Of a stretch of DNA of 64,000 bases, positions 8,226-15,784 are shown piece after piece. The translations under genes were made by a program, and so were the position numbers. This DNA comes from Shinella curvata. GTDB lineage: Bacteria > Pseudomonadota > Alphaproteobacteria > Rhizobiales > Rhizobiaceae. Position 1 is the first letter of the stretch; each line of letters starts with the position of its first letter. The notes beneath the pieces were generated by a model, which worked only from the letters and a program-made list of their open reading frames with translations, was not told the origin of the DNA and ran no database searches. The DNA lies in assembly GCF_022899935.1 (NCBI RefSeq), contig NZ_JALJCJ010000006.1, positions 186,001-250,000 of the forward strand, given 5' to 3'.

Positions 8226-8888
8226 CTAGCTCGTCAGGATCTGGCGGCGGCGTTCAAGCCAGCCGACGACCTGCGAGACGGGGAACGATACGGCAAAGTA
8301 GATGAGCGCGGCGATGGTGAAGGTCTCGATCGGCCGGTAGGTTTCGGTCGCAAGCGTCTTGGCCTGATACATCAGGTCCTGTACGGCCACGATGGCGACC
8401 AGCGCGCTCTGCTGGAAGATGACGATGCCGTTGGTCAAAAGTACCGGAACGGAGGCGCGCAGCGCACTCGGCAGCACGATATGAAACACGCGCTGCAGCG
8501 GATTGAGGCCGAGCGCGATACCAGCGTCGATCTGTTCGCGCGGCACGGCCTGGATGGCGGCGCGGTAGGCCTCCGCGTTGAAGGCCATGAGGTTGAGGCC
8601 GAGCGCCAGGATACCCATCGTTACCGACCCGAGGAAGACGTTGAACAGCATCGGCACGCAGTAGAAGAACCACACGATCTGCACGATCGCCGGCGTGCAG
8701 CGGAAGAATTCGACGAAAAGCGTCGCCGGCCAGCGGATGACGGCCAGGCGGCTCATCAGAAGAAGCGCCAACGGAAAGCCAAGGATCACGCCGATGAGAT
8801 TGGCCGCGATCGTCAGTTGCACGGTGACGACGAGCCCTTCGATCAAGGGACCGAGCGAGACGGCATTGAAATCGAACGTATAGTTCAC
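8226..8888 (-). CDS. Amino acid ABC transporter permease (HisQ/GlnP type)
   Basis: 220-residue inner-membrane permease paired with the gene at 7550-8215. The cytoplasmic coupling motif reads EQIDAGIALGLNPLQR. It starts with GTG at 8888 behind a GGGGCGGG stretch; no better ATG is present at the family N-terminus. Spacing to neighbours is about ten bases on both sides, consistent with one transcript. Confidence 0.88.
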   Translation of the reverse strand: MNYTFDFNAVSLGPLIEGLVVTVQLTIAANLIGVILGFPLALLLMSRLAVIRWPATLFVEFFRCTPAIVQIVWFFYCVPMLFNVFLGSVTMGILALGLNLMAFNAEAYRAAIQAVPREQIDAGIALGLNPLQRVFHIVLPSALRASVPVLLTNGIVIFQQSALVAIVAVQDLMYQAKTLATETYRPIETFTIAALIYFAVSFPVSQVVGWLERRRQILTS

Positions 8889-8897
8889 CGCCCGCCC

Positions 8898-9674
8898 CTA
8901 TTGCTTGATGTGGAAGACACGGTCGATGAACTCGCGGGTGCGCTCCTCCCGTGGAGCGCCCAACACCTGTTCCGGCGGGCCGTCCTCGACCACGACGCCG
9001 CCGGCGCAGAAGATGACGCGCGAGGCGATGTTCCGCGCAAACCACATGTCGTGGGTGACGATCATCATCGGCATGTTCTGGTTGGCGAGCTGAAGGATTA
9101 CCTGCTCGACCTCCGCCACCAGCTCCGGGTCGAGCGCCGAGGTCACTTCGTCGAACAGCATCAGTTTCGGATCGAGCATCAGCGCGCGGGCGATGGCGAC
9201 GCGCTGCTTCTGGCCACCCGAAAGCTGGGCTGGGAAAGCATTCGCCTTGGCGCCGAGGCCGAAGCGCTCCAGCAGCGCCTGCGCCCGCCGCATCGCGCTC
9301 GCCTTCTTCTCGCCGCGGACCTTGCAGGGGGCGAGCACGAGGTTCTGGATGACGCTGAGATGCGGAAACAATGTGTAGTGCTGGAACACCATGCCGATGG
9401 AGCGGCGCACCTCGGTATCGATGACCGTTTTCGCGTCGGGGCCGGCAGAGGATATGTACGGCTTTCCGCCGAAGGTGACAGCGCCGCTGTCGATCTTTTC
9501 AAGGCCCATCATCACGCGCAGGAGCGTCGACTTGCCGCCGCCCGAGGGGCCGATGACGACGACGCGTTCACCGGGCTTCATCTCGATATCGAGACCCTTC
9601 AGCACCTGGATATGCGGACCGTAGCTCTTGTGCAGCGCGCGGATGGCGACAAGGGGAGCGGATGCGGAGGTCAT
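8898..9674 (-). CDS. Amino acid ABC transporter ATP-binding protein (GlnQ type)
   Basis: 258-residue ABC ATPase. Walker A is GPSGGGKST, the signature LSGGQKQR, and Walker B LMLFDEVTSALDP, all intact; the H-loop is in MMIVTHDMW. A short insertion (YISSAGPDAKTVIDTE) sits between Walker A and the Q-loop, as in some polar amino acid ATPases. GGAG is eight bases before the ATG. It energises the permease pair encoded just downstream. Confidence 0.92.
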   Translation of the reverse strand: MTSASAPLVAIRALHKSYGPHIQVLKGLDIEMKPGERVVVIGPSGGGKSTLLRVMMGLEKIDSGAVTFGGKPYISSAGPDAKTVIDTEVRRSIGMVFQHYTLFPHLSVIQNLVLAPCKVRGEKKASAMRRAQALLERFGLGAKANAFPAQLSGGQKQRVAIARALMLDPKLMLFDEVTSALDPELVAEVEQVILQLANQNMPMMIVTHDMWFARNIASRVIFCAGGVVVEDGPPEQVLGAPREERTREFIDRVFHIKQ

Positions 9675-9699
9675 GCGGGGTCTCCAGCCTGGACGTTGG

Positions 9700-9727
9700 C
9701 GGGAAGCCGAGAAAACCCGGCTTCCCG
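9700..9727 (-). terminator. Hairpin after the substrate-binding protein gene
   Basis: Ten-base perfect inverted repeat (CGGGAAGCCG at 9700-9709, CGGCTTCCCG at 9718-9727) with an eight-base loop between the binding protein stop and the ATPase start. No T-run follows, so partial termination or 3' stabilisation of the binding-protein message is more likely than full termination. This gives the usual excess of binding protein over membrane components. Confidence 0.55.
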
Positions 9728-9732
9728 ATCGA

Positions 9733-10566
9733 TCACTTGGAAGCCTTGAGAACGTCGTCGACGGCCTTCTTGATCAGCGCGTCCACATGGCCCGTGGCAA
9801 CACGCTCCTCAAGGAAGATGTTGACCACCTCGACGTCGGACGCCGACAGCTGGTGCGGCAGACCGAAGGCGACGCCCTGCTTGGCGAGTGCGGGCGTCGG
9901 ATTGAGCGCGACGGCCCAGTCCGGGTTCGACTGCGTGAAGAGCTGGTTCGTGTCGGAGGCATCGACAAGGATATCCGCACGGCGTGAGACGACGGCAAGG
10001 CGCGTCTCGTCATTGCCGGGCAGGCGCAGGATCGTCGCGTTCTTGACGGCTGCCGAGATCGCCTTGTCCTGCGCGGTGCCGGACATGACGGCGAGCGTCA
10101 CGTCGGCCTTGTCGATGTCGGCAACTGAAGCTGCGCCGGCCGGGACCTTCGGGTTCTCCTTGTTGTAGGCAAGCGAGATCTGGTACTCCATCGCAGGAAT
10201 GGAGAACTGCACGGCCATGGCGCGGGCAGGCGTCCGGTTCAGCGCCAGGGAAACATCCCACTTTCCGGCCTGAAGGCCTGCGACGATATTGTCCCAGGTC
10301 GTGTCGACGAATTCGGGTTTCACCTTCAGGACATCGGCGAATTCACGGCACAGATCGGCGAAGAAGCCGGAATATTCGCCGCTTGCCGGATCCCGCATGA
10401 TGTAAGGCGGGGCAACAGCCGCGCCGCAGCGCAGCGTGCCGTTCTTCTGGACACCCTGCCAGTATCCCTCCGTCTCCTGGGCCAATGCGGCCGTAGCAGA
10501 AAGACCCGCCAACAAGGCGAGCGCGGCCGTGGTCCGCAGAGCGGACGTCATCACGTTCGAAAGCAT
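9733..10566 (-). CDS. Amino acid ABC transporter substrate-binding protein
   Basis: Periplasmic solute-binding protein of family 3 (HisJ/GlnH fold), 277 residues, with a Sec signal peptide (ALRTTAALALLAGLSATAALA, cleaved after ALA). Mature motifs include LRCGAAVAPPYIM and GFFADLCREFADVL. Two in-frame ATGs occur; the GGGAAG at 10578-10573 touches the first (10572) and is six bases from the second (10566), so the second is preferred. First gene of the operon. The ligand is predicted to be a proline derivative from the enzymes encoded downstream. Confidence 0.88.
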   Translation of the reverse strand: MLSNVMTSALRTTAALALLAGLSATAALAQETEGYWQGVQKNGTLRCGAAVAPPYIMRDPASGEYSGFFADLCREFADVLKVKPEFVDTTWDNIVAGLQAGKWDVSLALNRTPARAMAVQFSIPAMEYQISLAYNKENPKVPAGAASVADIDKADVTLAVMSGTAQDKAISAAVKNATILRLPGNDETRLAVVSRRADILVDASDTNQLFTQSNPDWAVALNPTPALAKQGVAFGLPHQLSASDVEVVNIFLEERVATGHVDALIKKAVDDVLKASK

Positions 10567-10650
10567 GTGCATCTTCCCATTTTTGAGCGCGTAAGACGCG
10601 CGGTTCCACCCGTCGGCTTTGGCCGTTCTTGCGGTCTTTTTCTGTCGGCT

Positions 10651-10689
10651 CCGTGTCGACTGATTAATTTATGTCGCCACCGTGTCGAC
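10651..10689. promoter_or_regulatory. Candidate GntR operator: direct repeats in divergent promoter region
   Basis: The ten-mer CCGTGTCGAC occurs at 10651-10660 and again at 10680-10689, 29 bases apart start to start, with an AT-rich centre containing TTAATTTA. The second copy extends into the palindrome TGTCGACA. The region lies between the divergent transport operon and the GntR gene, where an autoregulated operator is expected. A short hairpin (GCGCGT at 10587-10592, ACGCGC at 10596-10601) lies in the binding-protein leader. Binding is inference. Confidence 0.5.
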
Positions 10690-10768
10690 AAAGTCAAGCG
10701 GAAATTTTAAGATTGCTGCGACGCGGATTTTCTGGCCCAATGGCCATGAAATGCGGAAAGGGACGTAA

Positions 10769-11488
10769 GTGTCTGAGGAAATTGAATCGAAACGCGTGCG
10801 CGGCATGGGCTCGAAAAGCGTGTACGACACGCTGCGCAACGAAATCCTGGCGCTCACGCTGCCCCCCGGCCAGCTGCTCGACGAAACGACGCTGGCCGAG
10901 CGCTTCGACATGTCGCGCTCACCGATCCGCGAAGCGCTGATCCGGCTTGCCGGTGAAGAACTGGTGATCACGCTGTCGAACCGCAGCACCATCGTCGCGC
11001 CTATCGAAGTGGCGAGCTTTCCGAAATATGTCGAAGCCCTCGATGTCGCCCAGCGCATGAACACCCGCCTTGCCGCGGCACTGCGCACCGAGGCCGACCT
11101 GAAGATCATCGCCAAGCGCCAGAAAGAGTTCGAGACGGCGGTGAAGACCGGTCAGCACCTCAGGATGTCGGAAGCCAACAAGCAGTTCCACATGGCTGTC
11201 GCCTATGCCGGCAAGAACGCCTATCTCGCCTCGTTCTACGAACGGCTGCTCAACCAGGGCCAGCGCATGCTGCACCTGCATTTCGAGTATCTGGAGCGCA
11301 CCGGCGACGGCTATCTCCTGACCGACGAGCACGAATTGATGCTGGAGGCGATCCGCCTCAAGAACGTTGATCTCGCCGACGAACTGGCGCACGCCCATAC
11401 GCGGCAGTTTCAGGACAACTTCATCGCGTTCCTGCGTGAAAACTACACGACCGACGTCTCCTTCGGTCCCCTTGCTGCCGCGGAATGA
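10769..11488 (+). CDS. GntR family regulator, FCD subfamily, of the hydroxyproline-type operon
   Basis: 239 residues. The winged-helix N-terminus shows VYDTLRNEILALTLPPGQLLDE and the recognition helix MSRSPIREALIRL, followed by an all-helical FCD-like ligand domain. It begins with GTG at 10769 behind AAAGGGA. It is divergent from the transport/catabolic operon, the standard position for a ligand-responsive repressor or activator of that operon. Its stop overlaps the start of the ProC-like gene (ATGA), so the two are probably co-translated. Confidence 0.88.
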   Translation: MSEEIESKRVRGMGSKSVYDTLRNEILALTLPPGQLLDETTLAERFDMSRSPIREALIRLAGEELVITLSNRSTIVAPIEVASFPKYVEALDVAQRMNTRLAAALRTEADLKIIAKRQKEFETAVKTGQHLRMSEANKQFHMAVAYAGKNAYLASFYERLLNQGQRMLHLHFEYLERTGDGYLLTDEHELMLEAIRLKNVDLADELAHAHTRQFQDNFIAFLRENYTTDVSFGPLAAAE

Positions 11489-12273
11489 TCATGTCCCTGC
11501 CCCAGAAAATCGGTTTCATCGGCACCGGCGCCATCACCGACGCCATGGTGCGTGGCCTGCTCGCAAAGCCTACGGCCGTGCCGCACATCCTGGTCTCGCA
11601 GCGCAGTGCAGATATTTCGGCAGCACTCGCGGCCGACTTTCCGCAAGTTCTCGTCTCAAGCGACAACCAGGCGATCGTCGACGGCTGCGACACGGTGATG
11701 CTGGCAATCCGCCCGCAGATTGCCGAGGAAGTCATCCGCCCCCTGCGGTTCCGAGATGGACAGCGTGTGATCAGCGTCATCGCAGCGACGGGTCGTGAGG
11801 CGCTGCTCGACTGGATCGGCGCGGATGTGCTTCTTTCGCAGGCAGTTCCTCTGCCCTTCGTCGCCCACCGCAAGGGCGTCACCGCCATCTACCCAACCGA
11901 CGCCGACACGGCCGCCATCTTCAACGTGCTCGGCGATGCCGTCGAATGCGAAACCAAAGCGGAGTACGACCTGCTTGCCGCCGCAAGCGCCCTGATGGCC
12001 ACCTATTTCGGCATCATGGACCGCACGGCGCAATGGCTCTCGGAAAATGGCCTGCCGGAAGAAAAAGCCCGTGCCTATCTCGCGCCTCTCTTCGCCGGCC
12101 TCTCGAACACCGCGCTGCGCGACCACAAGCACGTCGATTTCATGGACATGAGCCATGAGTTTGCGACCAAGGGCGGCCTCAACGAACAGGTCTTCCGGGA
12201 CTTCGATGTCGAGGGTGGCTCGGATGCCTTAAGGCTGGCGCTGGACCGCGTATTGAAGCGCATAACCGGGTGA
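11485..12273 (+). CDS. Pyrroline-5-carboxylate reductase-like NAD(P)-dependent oxidoreductase
   Basis: 262-residue ProC-family protein: Rossmann motif IGFIGTGAITDAMVRGLL, a second strand MLAIRPQ, and a C-terminal dimerisation helix with ATKGGLNEQ, the counterpart of the SPGGTTxAG element of ProC. It overlaps the GntR gene by four bases. In this setting it may reduce a pyrroline carboxylate made by the operon (for example pyrroline-2-carboxylate from a trans-3-hydroxyproline dehydratase) rather than serve proline biosynthesis; that is inference. An ATG at 11491 is an alternative start. Confidence 0.8.
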   Translation: MIMSLPQKIGFIGTGAITDAMVRGLLAKPTAVPHILVSQRSADISAALAADFPQVLVSSDNQAIVDGCDTVMLAIRPQIAEEVIRPLRFRDGQRVISVIAATGREALLDWIGADVLLSQAVPLPFVAHRKGVTAIYPTDADTAAIFNVLGDAVECETKAEYDLLAAASALMATYFGIMDRTAQWLSENGLPEEKARAYLAPLFAGLSNTALRDHKHVDFMDMSHEFATKGGLNEQVFRDFDVEGGSDALRLALDRVLKRITG

Positions 12274-12303
12274 CAGACCTCCACCGCGATCGGCCGGCCA
12301 CCC

Positions 12304-12495
12304 TTAGGCCGCTTTCCAGGTGAGGCCGCGGCGGCGCCATTCGCTCTCGAGTGCGGCGATGACCTCGGTCTTTGCATACTGGGGAAACCGTGCGTGAAGA
12401 CGCAATGCCAGATCGGCAATGTCGGCATCGTCAGGCGCAACCTTTTCGCCTTCGTTGCCCAGCCGGCGGATTTCCATTTCGAGTTCCGTTTCCAT
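12304..12495 (-). CDS. Small hypothetical protein
   Basis: 63-residue acidic, helical protein beginning METELEMEIRRLG and ending in a basic WRRRGLTWKAA. AAGGAAGGCGGG directly precedes the ATG at 12495; the frame stays open to 12681, but the extension has unlikely composition. It is convergent with the ProC-like gene, about 30 bases from its stop. No domain recognised. Confidence 0.55.
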   Translation of the reverse strand: METELEMEIRRLGNEGEKVAPDDADIADLALRLHARFPQYAKTEVIAALESEWRRRGLTWKAA

Positions 12496-12760
12496 TTTCC
12501 CGCCTTCCTTGTTTTCTGACACGGTAGGACGCAACTGTTCTCCGGGGTTCCGGCATCGCGAGCGACGTCTCGAAAAGAAACACAACGCGAGGCGCAAGAC
12601 GGGCAGAAGCCCGATATCTGGCATTCGATTCAAATCTTCGGTCGGCTGGTGAGCACTCATCCACCGCAATGCGCCTCGCAATCACGAGTATCTTGGATCA
12701 AGCGACAGGCCCGCTACGGTCTGAGCGGCTCCATGACGGAGCCGATTCGAGGATATGAAC

Positions 12761-13249
12761 ATGCCATTGCGACGCTTCCGCCTGCCCCTGCCCGAGTTGC
12801 CGCCCATCGAACGCCTGGTGCGCGCGATCCGAGCCATCGACAGGCGCATCGAGCAGGCCCGCTGCGCCAACCAGCCTGCCCCGCTCAGTGCCTACCGCGC
12901 CCGCAGCATCTTGCAGGAAGCACTTCAGCGCTGTCTGGAAGCGGGCGATCCAGTCCAGGCGACGGCGCACCGATTGTGCCGGGCGCTTCCGGAACCGCCC
13001 GAAGCAAACGCTCCCGCCACAGATCGAGAGCCCCAAGATTTCAGGGGTTGCCGTAACGTCACGTTGAAGACAGATTTACCCGCTCGTGAATGCAGTCACG
13101 ACAGGCATGCAAATGAGGGTAAGAGTATGGCGTACGACTGGACCGGTGAAGCGACCCGAAAGCGCAACCGCCTCAAGGTGGTGTCCGCCGTGTTCGTGAG
13201 TCTGATCATCGTCGTGGCCCTGCCCATCGCCGTCACACCCTTTCTTTGA
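12761..13249 (+). CDS. Hypothetical protein with C-terminal membrane segment
   Basis: Frame of 162 residues: an arginine-rich helical N-terminal region (about 1-85), a low-complexity middle, and a C-terminal segment of about 40 residues ending in one hydrophobic helix (VVSAVFVSLIIVVALPIAV). GAGG is two bases from an ATG at 12755 and eight from the ATG at 12761, so 12761 is preferred. A seven-base-stem hairpin (12726-12744) precedes the gene. The region may really encode two products in one frame, since an internal ATG at 13127 has its own good ribosome binding site. Confidence 0.45.
   Translation: MPLRRFRLPLPELPPIERLVRAIRAIDRRIEQARCANQPAPLSAYRARSILQEALQRCLEAGDPVQATAHRLCRALPEPPEANAPATDREPQDFRGCRNVTLKTDLPARECSHDRHANEGKSMAYDWTGEATRKRNRLKVVSAVFVSLIIVVALPIAVTPFL
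13127..13249 (+). CDS. Possible 40-residue single-pass membrane protein, internal start
   Basis: ATG at 13127 is preceded by GAGGG seven bases upstream, in the same frame as the longer reading frame at 12761. The product would be a basic N-terminus (about 20 residues with EATRKRNRLK) and one transmembrane helix up to the C-terminus. This arrangement looks like a self-contained small membrane protein. It is either an alternative product of the longer gene or the only real gene here. Confidence 0.4.
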   Translation: MAYDWTGEATRKRNRLKVVSAVFVSLIIVVALPIAVTPFL

Positions 13250-13380
13250 TGCGTCTACAGGCGCCGATGATCGGTGACGACCCTGCAGCCGAGGAGTGCA
13301 TCCGTCTGCCCGGTGCACATCGTTCAGCTCCAATTTCCAATAGAGGTATTCACTTGGATAAAATCAACCTGTAATAGCTC

Positions 13381-13397
13381 ATTGTAATTTATACAAT
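13381..13397. promoter_or_regulatory. Palindrome upstream of polysaccharide locus
   Basis: ATTGTA at 13381-13386 and TACAAT at 13392-13397 form a perfect 6-5-6 palindrome inside an AT-rich stretch, 25 bases before the ATG of the acyltransferase gene. The location suits an operator for the first polysaccharide transcript. The binding factor is unknown. Confidence 0.4.
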
Positions 13398-13421
13398 CCT
13401 AGATTTATAAAGGCGGGCCTC

Positions 13422-14297
13422 ATGAGCGTTATTGGTGCCCTTCCGGAAGGTTTCATTTGCCGCCCGATCGAGGAGCGGGATTTCGAGAGCGTAATGGACT
13501 GTCTTGAACGGGGTTTTCCCGGACGGCCGCGACGGCATTGGCAGGAGGCGCTTGCCCGCATGGGCTGCAGACCCGCGGTTGAGGACCTACCGCGATACGG
13601 TTATGCCCTCGACAATGCGGGGCAGATCGTCGGCGTCATGCTGACCCTGTTTTTTCGCCGTGCGGAGGGCGAAGCCGTTCGTTGCAATCTGTCGAGCTGG
13701 GCGGTCGACGAGTCGTTTCGCGCCTATGCCGGCAAGCTGATCATGACCGCCATGCGCCGCCGCGACATAACATATCTCAGCATCACGCCGGCTCCGGTGA
13801 CATTGAAGGTAACAGAAGCTTTGCGTTTCAGACGCTTTGCCGACGGCCAGCACGCTTTCGTGCCGCTGTTGAGCCCGGCGGGTAACGGCAGAACGATCGT
13901 CGTGCGGCCGGATACGCCCGAACTCGCAGACCTCACGGCAGGCGAACGCCATATTCTGCTCGAACATGCCGCGCTCGGCTGCGACGCACTGATCTGCATC
14001 AGGAACGGTAGGGCACATCCTTTTGTCTTCAAGGCACGGCGGGTGCTGCGCGGGCTCGTGCCGTGCAGCCAGGTCATCTATTGCCGATCCCATGCCGATC
14101 TCAGCCACTGCGCCGGCGCGCTCGGGCGGCATCTTCTGCGCAAAGGGCAGATCCTCGGCCTCGTCGACGCCTGCGGGTCGGTACCCGGACTGGTTGGCCG
14201 CTATTTCGCCGGGGTCGGCCCCAAATACGCCAAAGGACCGAACCCGCCCTGGCCGGGCGATCTCGCCTTTACGGAATTCGTCGTTTTCGGCTCGTGA
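13422..14297 (+). CDS. GNAT-like acyltransferase of the polysaccharide locus
   Basis: 291-residue protein whose first half reads like a GNAT acyl-CoA-dependent transferase (ICRPIEERDFESVMDCL, central strand VGVMLTLFF, LSSWAVDESFRAYA). The second half lacks a recognised domain. No membrane segment or signal peptide is seen, so it probably acts in the cytoplasm, perhaps acylating a sugar or lipid-linked intermediate. Its stop overlaps the next start (TGATG). The start follows GGCGGG at short spacing. Function by family resemblance only. Confidence 0.6.
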   Translation: MSVIGALPEGFICRPIEERDFESVMDCLERGFPGRPRRHWQEALARMGCRPAVEDLPRYGYALDNAGQIVGVMLTLFFRRAEGEAVRCNLSSWAVDESFRAYAGKLIMTAMRRRDITYLSITPAPVTLKVTEALRFRRFADGQHAFVPLLSPAGNGRTIVVRPDTPELADLTAGERHILLEHAALGCDALICIRNGRAHPFVFKARRVLRGLVPCSQVIYCRSHADLSHCAGALGRHLLRKGQILGLVDACGSVPGLVGRYFAGVGPKYAKGPNPPWPGDLAFTEFVVFGS

Positions 14298-15784
14298 TGT
14301 CCCACAGGCTCTCAATCGATATCATCGTCCCGCGTGAACGGCCGCGCCGCTGGCACGAACTGATGATCGAGCGCCTAGCCGCACAAGGGCACGATATCGC
14401 CGTGCTGCACGATGCCAAGGCAAAACCATGGCCAACCCAGGTGAGCGCCCTTCTCGCCCTGGAGCGGGCTGCCCTGCGCAAGCGCAAAACCGCACTCTCG
14501 GCGCCCGTCGACGGCATGTGGCAAACACACCGCTGCCGTTCGCCCGCCTTGCGTCTCGATCTTGCGGGTACCGCAATACCGGTGGGCGTACCGACGCTCG
14601 CATTAAGCTTCGACGGAACCGCCTGCGATTTGTCCGCGGCCGCCGCCGTCGCGACGGGGCGGCTTCCGACACTGGAAGCCATCCTCGACGGGAAGACGGT
14701 GGTTGGACGGGCCTTTCCCATGGTCGACCGACGCGAAACGACCTCGCTCGGCCTCGACGACGTGCTTGCCCGGGCGGTGACGCTGCTCGCATCCGTCGTG
14801 CAGGCCCTTGCCGAAGGGCGCCTGACGCCCCTCGGCACGCCGGCGCCGGCGGATGAAAAAGTGGATTTCACACGCGCCTATTTCTCGCGTTCCTTGCCCC
14901 GGTTCGGCCGTGAAGCATGGCGCCGCGCCTGCTTTCTCCATGCCCACTGGCGCGTCGGCTATCGCTTTCACGACGGGCCCGGCGTCGCCGCGACCGGACA
15001 ACTCGGCACCGGCTGGCGAGTGCTGCCGGATAGTGGCGACCGCTTCTATGCCGATCCCTTTCCCTTCCATTGGCAGGGGCGCGCCTATCTCTTCGTGGAA
15101 GACTATGTTCACGCCATCGGCAAAGCCGTGATCTCCGTGACGTCCTTCGATGGGGAGCGACAGACACAAACGCCCCGGGTCGTTTTGGAAGAACCGCACC
15201 ATCTTTCCTATCCGCAGGTCTTCGCGCGGGACGAAGCGGTCTGGATGTTGCCGGAAGCGAGCGCCGGAGGGCGGCTGGTGCTCTACCGTGCCCTGGATTT
15301 CCCGGACCGATGGACGCCGGAGACCGTGCTGCTGGAAGGAGAGATTTCCGATGCAACGTTGCTCGAACACGACGGGAAACTCTGGCTGTTCGCCACACAT
15401 CGCGATGGTTTCGGCAGCACCTCCGATACGCTCGTGGTTTTTTCCGCCCCCGCGCTGACAGGCCCCTGGCGGCCGCATGCCCTGAATCCGATCCTGATCG
15501 ATCGGCGGCGTGCCCGGCCGGGCGGGGCGTTCATCCGGGATGCGGCGGGGCGCCTTCTTCTGCCTGTCCAGGATGGAACGCTCGGCTATGGCGAGGGCCT
15601 CGGCCTATCGGAGCTTCTGGTGCTCGACGATACCGAGATCAGCCTTTCAGAACCGCGCGCTATCAGGACGGACGGCGACTGGCCCTATCCGCGCATTCAC
15701 ACGCTCAATCGCTGCGGGGCGCTGGAGGTGATCGACGGGATCGTGGCGGTGCCGAGATGGCCGGCAAGCAGAAGGGCTTCATAG
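14297..15784 (+). CDS. GINT1-like (glucosamine inositolphosphorylceramide transferase N-terminal domain) protein
   Basis: 495 residues. The C-terminal half, from about residue 255, is a five-bladed-propeller-like region with DPFPFHWQGRAYLFVEDY, HHLSYPQVF and WLFATHRDG, the pattern of bacterial proteins labelled GINT1 N-terminal domain or formyltransferase-like in polysaccharide loci. The N-terminal part is less typical. It is coupled by TGATG to the acyltransferase gene. Its last 88 bases overlap the 3' end of the convergent glycosyltransferase gene. A sugar-modifying or transferase role is likely; the precise reaction is unknown. Confidence 0.6.
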   Translation: MSHRLSIDIIVPRERPRRWHELMIERLAAQGHDIAVLHDAKAKPWPTQVSALLALERAALRKRKTALSAPVDGMWQTHRCRSPALRLDLAGTAIPVGVPTLALSFDGTACDLSAAAAVATGRLPTLEAILDGKTVVGRAFPMVDRRETTSLGLDDVLARAVTLLASVVQALAEGRLTPLGTPAPADEKVDFTRAYFSRSLPRFGREAWRRACFLHAHWRVGYRFHDGPGVAATGQLGTGWRVLPDSGDRFYADPFPFHWQGRAYLFVEDYVHAIGKAVISVTSFDGERQTQTPRVVLEEPHHLSYPQVFARDEAVWMLPEASAGGRLVLYRALDFPDRWTPETVLLEGEISDATLLEHDGKLWLFATHRDGFGSTSDTLVVFSAPALTGPWRPHALNPILIDRRRARPGGAFIRDAAGRLLLPVQDGTLGYGEGLGLSELLVLDDTEISLSEPRAIRTDGDWPYPRIHTLNRCGALEVIDGIVAVPRWPASRRAS

